64,000 nucleotides of DNA from Euonymus europaeus (taxonomy: Eukaryota; Streptophyta; Magnoliopsida; Celastrales; Celastraceae), in NCBI GenBank assembly GCA_963580455.1, contig OY756958.1, positions 26,176,501-26,240,500 on the forward strand. The letters are read 5' to 3'. A program made the translations under genes and the position numbers. Shown here piece by piece: positions 35,356 through 48,135 of the stretch. Position 1 is the first letter of the stretch, and each line of letters begins with the position of its first letter. The notes under the pieces are model-generated. The model saw only the letters and a program-made list of their open reading frames with translations, did not search any database and had not been told where the DNA came from.

Positions 35356-35652
35356 ATGAAGTTGTCAATAATCCTCCTCATATTCTCACTTCTTTATCTA
35401 GCACCGTCACTGCACGGCATCGCCGTTGAGCACATATCCTCTGCCGCTTCGTATCGCAGTATCTTAGCGGAGCAAAGGAGGGGCAGGACCGGATCCCGTC
35501 AGATACCGGACTGTGGTCAGATGCTGTCCAGATCTCAGTGCTCACAGAATCCACAGTGCAAATGGTGCCGCAGCGATGATCTTGATGACATGTGCTTTAG
35601 CAAGGCTGAGGCTTGGCGACTGCCACAACAGGTCTTCACTTGTGATTCGTAA
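35356..35652 (+). CDS. Small secreted Cys-rich protein, unknown function
   Basis: A 98-residue frame. Residues 1-21 (MKLSIILLIFSLLYLAPSLHG) form a clear signal peptide, so the mature product is probably extracellular or vacuolar. The C-terminal half holds six Cys (IPDCGQMLSRSQCSQNPQCK, WCRSDDLDDMC, QQVFTCDS), enough for three disulphides. The Cys pattern resembles a short PSI-like or plant-specific module of unknown role that I recall as conserved in higher plants. An upstream in-frame ATG at 35269 would bury the signal peptide, so 35356 is preferred. It is transcribed away from the CFS1-like gene. Confidence 0.75.
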   Translation: MKLSIILLIFSLLYLAPSLHGIAVEHISSAASYRSILAEQRRGRTGSRQIPDCGQMLSRSQCSQNPQCKWCRSDDLDDMCFSKAEAWRLPQQVFTCDS

Positions 35653-37384
35653 ATCTAGTATCTTTTTCCCCCCTTTCTATGCTATATTTTTCGTCTCGTT
35701 ATTGTTATTCAGAGCGAATAGTGATGAATTTATTTCGGGGGTGGGTAGTTGGACAAGTCCACTTCGTCATATGGGTTTCTCTTTGCATCCTTAGCTTGAG
35801 ACAAATCGGGTCGGCTCACAGCTACCATTCTAATGTGAAGTGACATGTCTGTAACCTTTGCTTATGTGTGTGAATCAGTTTCTTATTTTCGGCAAGAAAG
35901 TTTTTGATAGGGTTTCTTATCACTTATTGATTCAACTTGCAATAACAATCTTCTATCGCAAACATTCTTGGGAATCTTTTCTGGTGTTATCTATCTATCT
36001 ATGTATCTATCTGTTGTCATTGTGTGAGATGGAGTTGGAAGTACACCCCAGGTCGCTGGATAAATATATTTACTTAGAAGCATTATAGCCTTTCCCATTT
36101 GCATATCCCATGAACATAATCAATTCACCCCAATTGTTCATTGAACTTCAGTTAGACAGTAACATGTATCTAAACAGTCCACTCACCATGAACAATCCAT
36201 TTGTGTACATGAATGCTTTCACAGATATACTGAATTATTGGTTTCTTTGCATCTCTTCAATCAATTCTTTGACATTCTCTCTTTGTTATGACAGTATAAC
36301 CTAGTTAGAGGCTGTTATGCTGAAAATAGGAAATTGCATTCAGATATGCATCGCATTTTCAAAGCCGGTATCACAATAATTTAAATGTGAGTCAACTAAA
36401 GAACTTCGGGCATGTTGGTTTGGAACATGCATTAGATGCATGCCCCTTATTAGACATGGTTTGTATGGAAAGAAGTGGAGATGTGAGCATCTATGCAAGG
36501 GTAGTGTTCTTTTTCTTGACCGATTAATGTGGAATACTACCTTGAGTCATTCTCTAACACATCTCCACCTTAGCTTGAGTTCCATCATCAAGTGTGATGA
36601 TCCTCCACAGCTCTCCCTTTAAGTACTACTTAGTCAGTAAGCGCAAAGCATTTCTTGAACTTAATTGGTCTTTGCATGCGCTGAAGATCTATGAAGTACT
36701 GAACTCATACCTGGCTGAAGATTTGTTAGGAACTTGAGTCTCTGTTTCCATTAGATGTCATGAAAAGGTCATATCATGGCATAGCTGCTCACATCTCCGT
36801 TATCTATGTTTATCAAACCATGGCCCCAATAAAACATCACCAAGTGGAACCATGAGGTAAAATTGTTTTTGAAGGTTGTGGTTTTTGCTGAGCCACCGGG
36901 GGCGAACAGGTTTGGCAGCTGTCATAGTGAACAACAAGATGCTGCAGAGCATATAGAAGTTCTTGCATCTTGTACCCAACAGGGAGTGATAAAACAAGAT
37001 TAAAGAATGGGAAACTGCATATTCTGCTTCTTGAGATTGAAGGGGCGGTTTACTTCGCTCGCACTCTTGAACGATTGTGAGTGTTGGCTTCATTGTTCTT
37101 TCTCCGGTGTTGCAAATCCTTTGAAAATATTGGAAGTGGAAATGCAGATGCCACTGTCTGAAATAATATTAGGGGAAGTAAATTGGCTTACTCCCAAAGG
37201 ATGAAATCTTAGAGCTCTGCAGTTTTTTTCTGTTTCACCTTTCAAAGGCAAACTAAAGTAAGGCAACAGAAGAATCACAAGAGAGATAAAGTGCATTCCT
37301 TCCTTATTTCCTTATGATTTAAAATTGAACGTATAACAGTTCAATACAAAATCATTCAAAGAAAAGAAACCTACAGAAAAACAG
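35653..37384. other. Convergent intergenic region
   Basis: Contains the 3' UTR of the secreted protein gene and that of the phosphatase. A short TATC/TATG microsatellite lies at 35990-36012. No gene is recognised; open frames up to ~97 codons (36800-37093, minus) show no family features. Bases 36400-37100 are GC-richer and could be old transposon sequence, but I cannot name it. Confidence 0.4.
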
Positions 37385-38242
37385 TCAATGAACTAATTTA
37401 ATATCATTTGATTCATGTTCGGCCGCAAACATCTTGACGGCATGTCTCATATCATCGAAGCAATCACATCCTTCAAAAAACTTAATCAACCTCATCAACT
37501 CCTGGTCCTGTTGATCGTCGATAAAAGGTCGAATCTGGATTGCATTCTCTGGCTGGAAAGCATAAGCATTCGGGTTATCATCCACAATCACAACTCTGTT
37601 CAACTCCCTACCGGTTGCTGATAAATCCTTCACAAACCTCCCATCAACTTGTTTGCACGAATCCCGGTAAAGCCGGTGAGAAATGACTCCCTTCTTGTCG
37701 ATCCTGTCAAGCACCAGCGACGCATACTCCTTCAATCCGGCCGTGAAAACCACAACTTCAAATTTTCCATTCAAGAACTCCAGAAATTGGTCCAGCCCTG
37801 GACGCTTCAACACATAGAAATTCATCAAATTCCCATCAATCTTGGGCCTAACCACGAAATCGAACTGACTCGGTGGTGGGTCCGGGTTAGAATGGACTAA
37901 CGTCTCATCAAGATCAAGAAACACCGTCCTCTTGTTCGGCGAAATCAACGGTGGGAGGACATAGTCGTTACAGAACAGAACTTTACAGATGCTATCTTTG
38001 GATTCTGTTTCTTGATGGGGCAAGATTTTGTAGCCCTTGCGACGGATTGGGGTGGCGATGCGGGCCAATTTACAGAAGAACTTGGCGAGGCGGCGCTTAC
38101 AGGAGTGGATTGATTTGTTGATGGAAAAAATGAGGGTATGGGGGGAGGCAGTCTTGGCCGGAGACTTACGGCGGAAGCGGTGAGGGATCCGTCGATCTTT
38201 GCCGCACTTTTTGGGGGTTTTTCTGATGCACTTGGACACCAT
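37385..38242 (-). CDS. SCP1-like small phosphatase (NIF/FCP1-like HAD domain)
   Basis: A single-exon frame of 285 residues. The N-terminal ~95 residues are strongly basic (CIRKTPKKCGKDRR, RRKSPAK, CKRRLAKFFCKLAR) and may target the nucleus or membranes. The HAD catalytic domain follows: FLDLDETLVHS with nucleophile D110 and acid/base D112, VVVFTAGLKEYA (motif II Thr167), the RFVKDLSATGRELNRVV region with a Lys, and VVIVDDNPNA (motif IV Asp221/222). The QPENAIQIRPF and D-rich C-terminus are standard for plant NIF-domain proteins. The family dephosphorylates Ser/Thr in proteins such as the RNA polymerase II tail; the target of this member is unknown. Confidence 0.9.
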   Translation of the reverse strand: MVSKCIRKTPKKCGKDRRIPHRFRRKSPAKTASPHTLIFSINKSIHSCKRRLAKFFCKLARIATPIRRKGYKILPHQETESKDSICKVLFCNDYVLPPLISPNKRTVFLDLDETLVHSNPDPPPSQFDFVVRPKIDGNLMNFYVLKRPGLDQFLEFLNGKFEVVVFTAGLKEYASLVLDRIDKKGVISHRLYRDSCKQVDGRFVKDLSATGRELNRVVIVDDNPNAYAFQPENAIQIRPFIDDQQDQELMRLIKFFEGCDCFDDMRHAVKMFAAEHESNDIKLVH

Positions 38243-41200
38243 TTTTTGTGGGGTAATTGAAAAGGTGTTTATCTGCGGGAAGGAGATCGAAATTGAAATT
38301 GAGAGTTGTTGGAGCAGAGAGCGCTTTAACGGGTGTGAGCATTTTAAACTTTGCTTCGGTGTAACGGTAAGATCGTCTGGTTCGGAACCGAAGCTGGATT
38401 TGGATTAGTGCGACTAGATTTTGTTATAACTCACAACTGCTAGTCGTAACGGCGGTTGATTTTTTTAAATTTAGACTTTCTTGGTATGAAAATTCGCTAA
38501 AGGCAGGCGACCGTTGGCATATTGGTTTTGGTTAGTCCATGATTGGAAGCCCATATTGAGAGTTCGAAGACATCCCTTGGGCCCATTTGGGAAAGAGTTT
38601 CAATCTATCATTTCTGAAATCGGCCGGTTTTTTTTCTGAGAAATCATCCTCGGTCCATGTTTCCATTTAGATATCTGGTTTTCTAGATTCGACAAGACTA
38701 GTAGATTAATATGAGACCATGGTCAAATAATAAATAAAAAATACAGCTCCCCACGTATTTGACTTGGTCCTTGATTTAACATACAATTAAAAGTGGTCTA
38801 TGAAACTTTGCACAAGTCTTGATGAATTAAATTTTATAAAAAGTCAAAAGAATTAAATACTCATGGTATTTGTGGATCCACAGACAGTAATCTTTGCTTG
38901 CAACTAATTGAATGACTTTTTGCAAACTCGATCTCAATCTAGATCTCAGGTAGGGATGACAATTTCATCCGTGGTTGTAGTCCTGATCGGGATTGGTTCA
39001 GATTTAGGGATTTTTAAAATCCCCAAGCTAGGTATGTGGCGGAAATTATATTCCCATATCTTGCCTTCAAACTCGCCTCGAATAGATATAGATATTATAT
39101 ATATATAGATATAAAATATACATACTGACAGACATATATATATATGATACATATAATGACATATACATATATATACACACACATATATAATAGATATACA
39201 TATAGTCTTATAGTATGTTTAGGGGAGATTCGGGGATGAGAACGGGGATGGATGTTACCCATCTCCGTCGGGTTTAGGATTCCCCGAATCCCAAAAATCG
39301 GAGATGGGAAGGGCATACCCGACTCTGCCCCGTTGTCATCCCTAATTTAGAATTAATTCTCCGACAATAAATGGACAATACCCAATAATTATGGAGATAA
39401 GTAAACTTCCACACAAAGATAATGGAAGTGTTTGCCTGGCACTAGAAAAGCAATCCACTAAATAAGATTTTATTTTAGTCAGTTAAGAATTTGGGTTGGC
39501 AATATATATGGTGGTTCATAAAAATGCAGGAGTTGTGGTGATAGACTGATAATGAATGGCCCCAAAATCAACCAGCAGTTTGTCTATTTTGGACCCTCGA
39601 TTCCCACTGATTTGTCTCTCCAGTCCCACCTCACCTCACACTAATGGGCCCTAGAAGATGGTCCAGCAACAGCCCATTCCATGTGGGATGTGCATAATAA
39701 GTTAATAACAATAACAGAGGACCCTCATTAACCGATCAACAGTTTGTCCGTCCAACCCATTATGTGTGGGACCACTCTACTAATTAGCAGTTTGTCCATT
39801 TTGGACCATCAATTCGCATGGACTCAAAATGAGCCCAGGAAGTCAGTCCAGCAATAGTTCCTTGCAAGCCCCTGACCAACCCATCCCATGAGCTCTTGGA
39901 AATTCAAGAAACTCGTTACTAATTGGTAAGGAAGTCAGACTGCCTTATATTTAGCACCAAAATCACACATCTAGGCCCCTCTACGAGGGTAAGATGTGGA
40001 AGGAAAATTGGAGCAAAAAGTGGGTGTCCATGTTGACATATTTGTCAAAAGCAGTTAACGCCATACACACACATGCACATATATATGTGTGTGTATATAT
40101 ATATATATGTGTGCGCGCTTTCATTGCCGGTCAAATATGCGCATATAAATGGGGCCTCTTTTTGGAAATTAAGTCCACCCAATTTATGGATAAAAGAAGA
40201 GAGAAGAAGCATGTAAACTAAGAGAACATTTCTTAAAAACATTTGATATTGGTAGTGAGGTCATTTAGATTACAGGGGGAGCAAAACAGGCCACCAATTC
40301 TTGACTTAACCTCAATTATTTAGGTTTTTTTTTTGTTTTCTCTCTCTCAAAGGTCGTCCCTATTGATGCAGTTTTTACTTCTTGTACCAATTATTGAAGC
40401 AATTGCATTTTTTTTATAAATAATTTGTATATGAGTGCCAATGCAAGACATCATTGATTGCATCAAAGGGAATTGTTCACTCTTCAACCATATATAAATC
40501 ACACAAGCATACTTCATCACACAAACATACATTCAAATTAGCAAGCCATCTTGATTTTGAAAAGGAAAGAGAATGATCAGAGTCCAATAGTTTTTTAAGG
40601 TTATGGGGTGTATAGATGTATGAACTATAACTATTTGTTTACAACTAAAGGAATGTGAGGAAATGATGTCAAGCCATTTATGTTAAATACAGAATAGTGT
40701 ATGCAATTGTTGTAGGTTGCCCTAAATCACTTGGGTGAGCAAGCAAGATTCCAATTTGTATACATCAATGTGAGAAGTAAAATACAAAGCAAAGCCATAA
40801 AAAAAAGAAAAGACAAAGCAAAGTCATTGAAAATGAAGCTAGTTATTGTTTGATAAAAGAGCCCTCACTAAACTCTCCAACATAGTTGGAGCTCTCTTTC
40901 GATTTGGTAAATTGGTATCAATACTATAGTGATAATAAATTAAGATCAATAGACAAATTAAATGGATCCGATTAAAATATGTGGTATTACAGCGAGATTC
41001 GATCATAAAATACTTCTATTTGTATCTATTTGTTGAGTCTCACGTAATCAAATATATAATTGCAAAAAAATATATATAATTGCAAAAAAATGCTAAGATT
41101 TGTATCAAACTCGGTTTAAGTATAAACAATTGATATAAATTTTAAATAAAAATTCAATCCCTCCTAATAAAGAAACTCCATGAACAAAATCGTGCAATTT

Positions 41201-41503
41201 TTAAACCCAAAGTTAATACAATTATGTTCTGTATTTGAGGAGGTAGGGGTTGTTGAAGCAAGCCCATTACTGGCTTTTGCTCTGTTAAATACTCTGTTTT
41301 AAATGTCACATTTTTCAACGATATCTCCAAAGTGGGCAAATATAGTCAGAATGGATATACATTAAAAAAAACACGCTAAAAAAAACTCTTCAAAGACAAC
41401 ACCGAAGAAAATATAAATATTTTATAGGGTAATTTGTCTCCTCCTATTTTTAACTTTTAATAGTCCAAATCTCTTGTAAATTTGGATCATACAACTTGTC
41501 CGC
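38243..41503. other. Intergenic region between the phosphatase and the aquaporin
   Basis: No gene is recognised. It contains the TAGGGATGACAA element (listed), AT and CA microsatellites (39095-39200; 40065-40112), and a block at 39540-39870 in which GCAGTTTGTC(T/C)ATTTTGGAC recurs (39574 and 39786, with a diverged copy near 39741). At 41061-41092 a 19-bp ATATATAATTGCAAAAAAA-type unit is doubled. Confidence 0.5.
38951..39344. mobile_element. Element with 12-bp TAGGGATGACAA inverted ends
   Basis: TAGGGATGACAA at 38951-38962 is matched by TTGTCATCCCTA at 39333-39344. GGGGAT/CGGGGATGAG-rich arms inside each end extend the pairing loosely (ATCGGGATTGG and ATCCCC against GGGATTC and CGGGGAT), and the middle has expanded into AT and CA microsatellites. 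Such GGGATGACAA-ended repeats are common in dicot genomes. There is no coding capacity. Confidence 0.5.
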
Positions 41504-41510
41504 TATAAAA
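41504..41510 (+). promoter_or_regulatory. TATA box of the NIP aquaporin gene
   Basis: TATAAAA lies 178 bases before the ATG, implying a leader of about 140-150 nt. The surrounding sequence (CTATAAAACCGACC) is GC-richer than its flanks. Confidence 0.55.
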
Positions 41511-41681
41511 CCGACCCAGCTTGCTTGTCTTAGCTCATTCAAGATTTCCTCCATCGGAGAAAGCTTTTGGGGATATCAAAATCCTCTGAAGTCACCTCCT
41601 TTTTCCTGGTCTTTGGTGGGTTTTCTTTCCTCTTTGGGTGTTTCTGGTTTTATAGCAGAGCAATAAAAAAAAGGAAAAAAC

Positions 41682-43359
41682 ATGGAGGAGAATTCCAGCC
41701 ATGGACGAATTGCATTAGATGTGAACGGTGGTGTTGATCATTCCAATATCACATCTCTACCCTCTTCTTCAAAAATCAAGGATGATTCAAGCCTCACATT
41801 TTGTCTTCCTTTCTTGCAAAAGGTGACTAATTCTCCTACCCATCAATCATATCTCTCAAACCCAGACATTAAATGCCTTCATTTTGTGGAATTGAAAACA
41901 AAAATTGATGATTTTGAATATGGATGATTGATGCAGTTGATGGCAGAGTTGGTGGGGACATATTTCTTGATATTTGCTGGGTGTGCATCTGTGACGGTGA
42001 ATAATAACTTTGAGAAGGTGGTTTCCCTTCCAGGAATATCAATTGTTTGGGGTTTGGTTGTGATGGTCTTGGTTTACTCTGTGGGTCACATCTCTGGTGC
42101 ACATTTTAATCCTGCCGTCACCATTGCTCATGCTACTTGCAAGAGATTTCCATGGAAACAGGTAAACAAACCAATTTTGATTTGTAACATTTAAATTAGT
42201 ACGTCTTCAAACATTTTGTCTGTGATGGCTTGCGTGTGTCTGTTGATTCCAATCATTGAATTAACAATTGAAGAGGCATAATGTGTCACAATCCTTTCAC
42301 ATTGGCACTCTAGAAAAACCTCTATATATAATATACATCTGTGTATATATATATATACATATATCAGCTCGGGTCTTCTTGATTATTAAAATACAGTGGC
42401 CGTTTGTTTGTATTACAGGTGCCACCCTATGTGTTGTGTCAAGTTGTTGGTTCAACCTTGGCTGCTGGGACTCTTAGGTTGCTCTTTAGTGGGAAACAAG
42501 AACAATTTGCAGGAACAATGCCGGCAGGATCGGATATGCAGTCTTTCGTGATAGAGTTCATAATCACATTCTACCTCATGTTCGTCATTTCCGGTGTTGC
42601 AACTGATAACAGAGCTGTTAGTACTGCTTCTACAACTCTCGTTATAATTATTATCGATTATTGTATGTTTAAAATTTAATTGGCCTCTCAATTGATTACA
42701 GAATGTGAAAAACCAATGGGGGTAGGCTAATTAACTTGCCAAAGTAGGTGGCTTAGTTTCTTATCTGTGTTTATGTTACAATATTAAGCAACATTTAAAT
42801 ATAGGGATTAAACATTACAAAACATTGACTGGGTCCTCTCTATGTTGATCTTGTGGATCGATCATTCCATAAATTATCCTGACTTGTTTATGCAGATTGG
42901 AGAGCTCGCGGGTCTTGCAGTTGGTGCAACGGTCCTACTTAACGTGATGTTTGCAGGGTAATACTGGCTTAAACTTTATCTATACATAGACTAATTGCTA
43001 ACTGCTAAGATTAATACATATTAGCAGTCTTAGTCGTGGAAAAGCAGGGTAATATATAAACAAATCACTCTGTATTGCACATTTACCAAGCAAAGCAAGA
43101 TTAAGAAGACTTATTTTGTGGGATTTTGTTTTGCAGACCAGTCTCAGGAGCATCGATGAATCCGGCGAGATCATTGGGGCCTGCCATTGTTTCAGGTGAA
43201 TACAAGGGAATATGGATATACTTGGTAGCAACAACCGTTGGAGCAATAGCAGGAGCATGGGTGTATAACATGATCAGGTACACAGACAAGCCGTTGCGCG
43301 AGATCACCAAGAGCGCTTCTTTCATAAAGAGTGGAACCAAACGCAGTGGTCCTGGTTGA
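41682..43359 (+). CDS. NIP1: Nodulin 26-like intrinsic protein (NIP1-type aquaporin)
   Basis: Five exons (41682-41822, 41937-42161, 42419-42616, 42896-42957, 43137-43359) join in frame to 282 residues. The exon pattern is that of plant NIPs. The pore loops carry both NPA boxes: SGAHFNPAV at about 101-108 and SGASMNPARS at about 213-221. Six helices are visible, e.g. ELVGTYFLIFAGCA, IVWGLVVMVLVYSVG, EFIITFYLMFVISGVATDNR, LAGLAVGATVLLNVMFAG and GIWIYLVATTVGAIAGAWVY. W85 in helix 2 and R220 after the second NPA fit the W-V-A-R selectivity filter of NIP group I, which passes water, glycerol and metalloids such as arsenite. Both termini are cytosolic, and the Ser/Lys-rich tail (SGTKRSGPG) may be phosphorylated. 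The gene is intact. Confidence 0.95.
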
Positions 43360-45668
43360 CAATAATAACAACTCTGTGTTGCCTAGTCTTTCTATTAATT
43401 AACCAGGCTTTTCTTCTTCTTTTTCTTTTCTTCCCTTTTGTATCCGCTCTTAATGGAAATTTATCAGTATCAATAGTTTTTTTTTCTTTATTTGCATCTC
43501 CAACCGTTTGCATTTGCTAATGGATATGGATTGTCTCTTCCCTTCAAAATCACATGAATTACGAACCTTGAACGGAAAGTAATGGCAAGAATGACTTTTT
43601 TACTTGTTCTTCATGACACATGATTCTTGTTTGCTTCACCTAGCATTGCAGCAGGAAAGTCTATCCTCAAGAATCACAATAAGATAAAGGTTATCCTCAT
43701 CTTGGCCATCGCACATTACTGGTAAGCAAATGGAAAGTTAACACGTGATGAAGCCAGCATTTGCAAAAGTTTTGACTTTTAACGCACGACCAAAAAGACC
43801 ACGAATCTAAGGAAGACTTGAAAAGAGCATTCTATTGGATTCAGAGGATACCGAGTATATGCCATCCTTAGTTGGTTAATTCTTTAGGCTAAATCTTAGG
43901 GATTCAAAAGGTACCGAATTTGATTCTCAATTTATATGCAAAAAAGAGAGTTCATATATGGACAGCCAGCACTTTTTTCCAAATACCTCCTTTGTTTCTC
44001 AGAGAAAGCTACAATCTTTGAGACTAAAAAAACTCTAGTCTATTCAGCATTTCAGCGAGGGAGAGAGAGGAGTCAGACGTTGATTCGGTAAATTGGTGTA
44101 CATGTCCGAAATCCACAATCACCAAATTCGAGGGCTTGGATTTTAGGTGGACACTTGTAACTCTTAAATAATTTGTGTTGCTCCAGATCCTGCACAAGTT
44201 CAATATAAGAATTGTTAGAAACCCAATGATCAAATTCGGGGAACCGGTCGTTGGGCTCTGACGATCAAGTAAATTCAATGGATGAAGAGACGGTGACCTT
44301 GGTAGAGACCGGGGAAAGAAAGGTCACTGTTTGGGAGTGTTTGTCCAGAAGATTTTAGAGAATTGTTTTTGGTATACTATTGGTGTTCCCAGTCCCTCTT
44401 TCTCCATAGGAGGAGGAAGATATTTATAGTGTTTTGTTTTACTAAATTTAGTAAGGAATTTAAGGTCTTTCAACACTTAATTTTGAATTTACAGGCCCGA
44501 TATTGAGGTGACACTTGCTTTATAGAAAGAGTTGGCCAAAAAGTAGGTGTCTGGCCAAAAGCAGTGTGAAAGCATTACATGAAAAGATAAAGCCAGAACT
44601 AAATAAGGGGCTACCTGCAATTTGATAAAGGTGTCAGTACCTGCAGTTCGACAAAGGTGTCAGATTGACTACCTTAGAAAGTGAATGTAACTCCTATAGC
44701 TCTTAATAAGGCGGCATGGTGGCAAGCTCTGAGCTCCTTACAATTATTGATGGTCTTTGTCAGGTGAGTTCCAGCTCATGAGAGCTACAAACTAGGTGAG
44801 CTCTAGGTTGACGTAGGTGACAGCTCCAGGTTGACGTAGAAGAGAGCTCCAGTTCTGGGTATATTGGGCTACAATTGTAGTTATGACTTAACTTGGTCAA
44901 ATTTGACCATATCTCTGACTAGATCAAATGCGGACTGGCCATGACCGAATTTTGATCACTACAATTGATCCGTGCCAACGCAGTAGTGGAAGGGGAAGTC
45001 GTCGACGGCATCAAGTAATTCATAGTACTCAACTTGTTCTTGCATTGAGAGTTTGATCGGCTGAGCTTCGAATTGGGGTGCCGCGATCATTCCCGTTTGA
45101 ACGGGAAAACGAGTCCTGCTTACACATGTGTATTATTGAAAGTTGAACTCAGATAACACACGTGAAAAGTGACAAGGCAAGAATAATTTACGAAAAAAAG
45201 TCAAGAATTATCATTTTTCGATTTAAAAAGCCCCCTTTTTCCTTCAATTTTCGCAGTCAAATTCGCCATCTTTACTTTTCCTTTTGGGCTTGAAGAGTAA
45301 ATTGCAGATTCGATTGTTTCAACAATCAGCAGGAAAACCTTCTCGTCGCCGCCGTTACCACCGCCTTATACTTCCGTTGCGGCTTTTACGTCATGGCCAG
45401 AAGTTAATGGCAATATTGAGAATAAAGGAAACAATGGTCACAATTTCAAACCCAAAAACATCAATTAAATAAAATAAAGTGGGATCAAGATCGGGGGGCC
45501 TCTTCTCCAAAAAGAGGAAAACACAAAACTCAGTCTTTTTTAATGAGGGCGATAAAAACAGAGGCACGAGGTCGACCCTGATTGCTATTTAATTCGGGGT
45601 GGGGCAGATTGCGTTTCTCTTTTTTTTCTCTCAGTAAAAATCTTGATCCATTCGAAGGGAAACTCGTG
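43360..45668. other. Intergenic region, possible old LTR sequence
   Basis: The NIP 3' UTR occupies the first ~150 bp. Bases about 44040-45000 look like part of an LTR: leader-like text with GACGGTGACCTTGGTAGAGA and GTGTTCCCAGTCCCTC, a TATTTATAG box near 44431, then repeated GAGCTCCAGG/TTGACGTAG(G/A) units at 44800-44860. No LTR pair, primer site or polyprotein was seen, so this is tentative. Bases 45230-45668 are the likely promoter and leader of the LOH gene. Confidence 0.35.
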
Positions 45669-48135
45669 ATGGGTTTCGTTGAATATTTCAAGTCCATAGA
45701 TTGGGAGCATGAATCGTATCCAGTGTATGAGGATTTCATTCTTCTTCCCTTCTTCGCTCTGTTATTCCCTTCAGTGCGATTCTTTCTTGACAGATTTGTT
45801 TTTGAGGTACGCCTTCGGTATTTTTTTTGTAAATCTACTTAGCTGTATCTGATTGGAATAACTATGTCTGTATCTGTGCATTGATGTTTGTTTGGTGCTT
45901 CTTTACTTCTTCCGGGCCTTCGATGAGCTGGGTATATAAATCTGAGTGTGTTTCTTTGGGAATAGTGGCAAGTCGTTAGTACTAAGTTCCGATGTTGATT
46001 TTACGAATTGTAGTGCAATTAATTCAGTTTTTCCTGGAGAATGGGCATTTGCAGAGAGATGCTTACAGTTATGGTTCCTTCTGCTTTTTGATTTTCCAGA
46101 GGCATTACATGTGCTGCCTTTTCCATCCCTCTTGATGTCTCACGCACGCAACACACACACACAGACACACATGACGCATCCACAGCTTTTTTTTGTTTTC
46201 CCTGATTTAGGAAGGAATTCATTTGGGTAAGCCTGAATATGCATGCTACAGAAAGTGGCGAAAAGATTAATTTTTGGAAAGGGGCATCGGATGCTGGATG
46301 TTGAGACGGATGAGACAAGGAAGAAGATCAGAAAATTTAAGGAGTCAGCTTGGAAATGTGTGTATTATCTTTCAGCGGAGCTTCTAGCTCTCTCTGTAAC
46401 TTATGATGAGCCATGGTTTACCAACACAAGAAACTTTTGGGTGGGGCCAGGAGATCAAGTCTGGCCAGACCAAAAAGTGAAGTAAGATTCCTAGCTACAA
46501 CTCAGATTCAAGGGGCTGTTCTCATTAAGCTTCAATTGTCCTGTTATTTGTTATGCTGAATAATTTGAGTACTCAACAAAGTGAATATTGTATGAATTTC
46601 AGGTTTAGATTGAAGGGTGTTTATATGTATGTTGCTGGATTTTACACATATTCTATATTTGCTCTGATTTTCTGGGAAACAAGGAGGTCTGACTTTGGTG
46701 TGTCAATGGCTCATCATGTGGCGACTGTAATACTCATTATCCTTTCTTACATTTTAAGGTATGCTCTGTGACACATTGGCCATGTTTTGTTAATTACAAC
46801 GCGGAAGAGACTAGGAGCATCAAATTACTTTATTTATATGTAACTTAATATCCCTAACTATCTAATGCTTCTGCAAAAAATCTTAGCGGTTCTCTGACCT
46901 TTCTGTGCTAAATATATGCTGGCTCTTACCGTTACTTATTAGTACTTAAAGAAGGCTTTTGCTTTCCGGCATGTCTTATCTCTTCCAGGTTTGCTCGTGT
47001 TGGATCAGTTGTCTTAGCTCTCCATGATGCTAGTGATGTATTTCTGGAGGTAGGAAAGATGTCCAAATACAGTGGTGCCGAGGCAATGGCTAGCTTGGCA
47101 TTTATCCTTTTTGTCGTGTCTTGGATCTTGTTGCGCCTCATTTACTATCCATTCTGGGTCCTATGGAGCACAAGGTTTGTATTATTAATGGTAAATTTTA
47201 GTGAGGAAAATGGATATAAAAAAGGCAAATTTGTTTCCTGCTAAACTTATTTTGTCAGTTTATTCACTCATCAGGTCAGTTTTACTTCAACTCGGTCTAG
47301 ACACAATGGAGTATTATTGCTCATCTAGAATGGAACTTTGATAACGTTTAAAAGAATGAGTTGGTTTATACTGATATTGTTTACCTTTTAGTGATATTCT
47401 TGGTAAGTTTCCTTTTGGCAACTCTAGTATTGTCACACTTCTAAAAGGCCCCCCCTGTTTGATACATTCATAGCAATATTAGCCCTCTTTTTTTTTCCTT
47501 TTCTTTCTCATCTAACTGCTGTACAGCTTAAGAATTTGGATAATTTTGACATTGCAAAGAAGCCTATTAGTTTATGCAAGGAGTGCCGTGTTCTTTTCTG
47601 GGGATGGGCAGCTTACATTGCTCTATTTTACAAAAAATTTTATGTTTTAAGAATTTAAATGTATTGATGGTGTGAGTTCACCTATATTCTAGAGCTCAAA
47701 GACCGAATCAAAATACTACAATTTTTTTCCGCTTCATATTTTTTTAAAGTTAGGTATATTTGTTTTTTTCGTGTAATTTTTGCTTTTATCCTAACTGCTG
47801 ACATTTTATTTGTTCTCTCTTTTTATCATTCTCATGACAGCTACGAAGTCATCCTGACCGTGGACAAGGAAAAACACCCTCTGGATGGGCCGATTTGTTA
47901 CTATGTCTTTAATTCTCTCCTATACTGCTTGCTTGTTCTTCATTTATATTGGTGGGTCTTGATGTATCGAATGCTTGTTAAACAAATCCAGGCAAGAGGC
48001 CAGATTAGTGATGATGTTCGATCTGGTAAGTATACCACATTCTTAGACAGTGCTGACTGAAGCAAAATTTTAATTATCAATGATGGTCTTGTCCACTATG
48101 CAGATTCTGATAGTGAAGACGAGCATGAAGATTGA
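45669..48135 (+). CDS. LOH1: Ceramide synthase, LAG1 homologue (LOH1/LOH3 type)
   Basis: Six exons (45669-45806, 46252-46481, 46603-46758, 46989-47174, 47841-48025, 48104-48135) join in frame to 308 residues, a normal length. The enzyme N-acylates sphingoid bases in the ER. The start [18 protein letters not shown] matches LOH1/3. The TLC domain contains [41 protein letters not shown] and the Lag1 motif [16 protein letters not shown] with its HH and HD residues. Six or more membrane helices are seen. The acidic end [10 protein letters not shown] is typical; the Ser may be a CK2 site. LOH1/LOH3 prefer very long chain acyl-CoA; LOH2 is more divergent, and I cannot separate LOH1 from LOH3. No defects. 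Confidence 0.93.

Noticed and set aside
36800..37093. 97-residue frame on the minus strand
   Set aside because: No recognisable domain; isolated, without promoter or splice support.
45284..45472. 62-residue basic frame before the LOH gene
   Set aside because: Probably leader or promoter sequence of LOH; no conserved motif.
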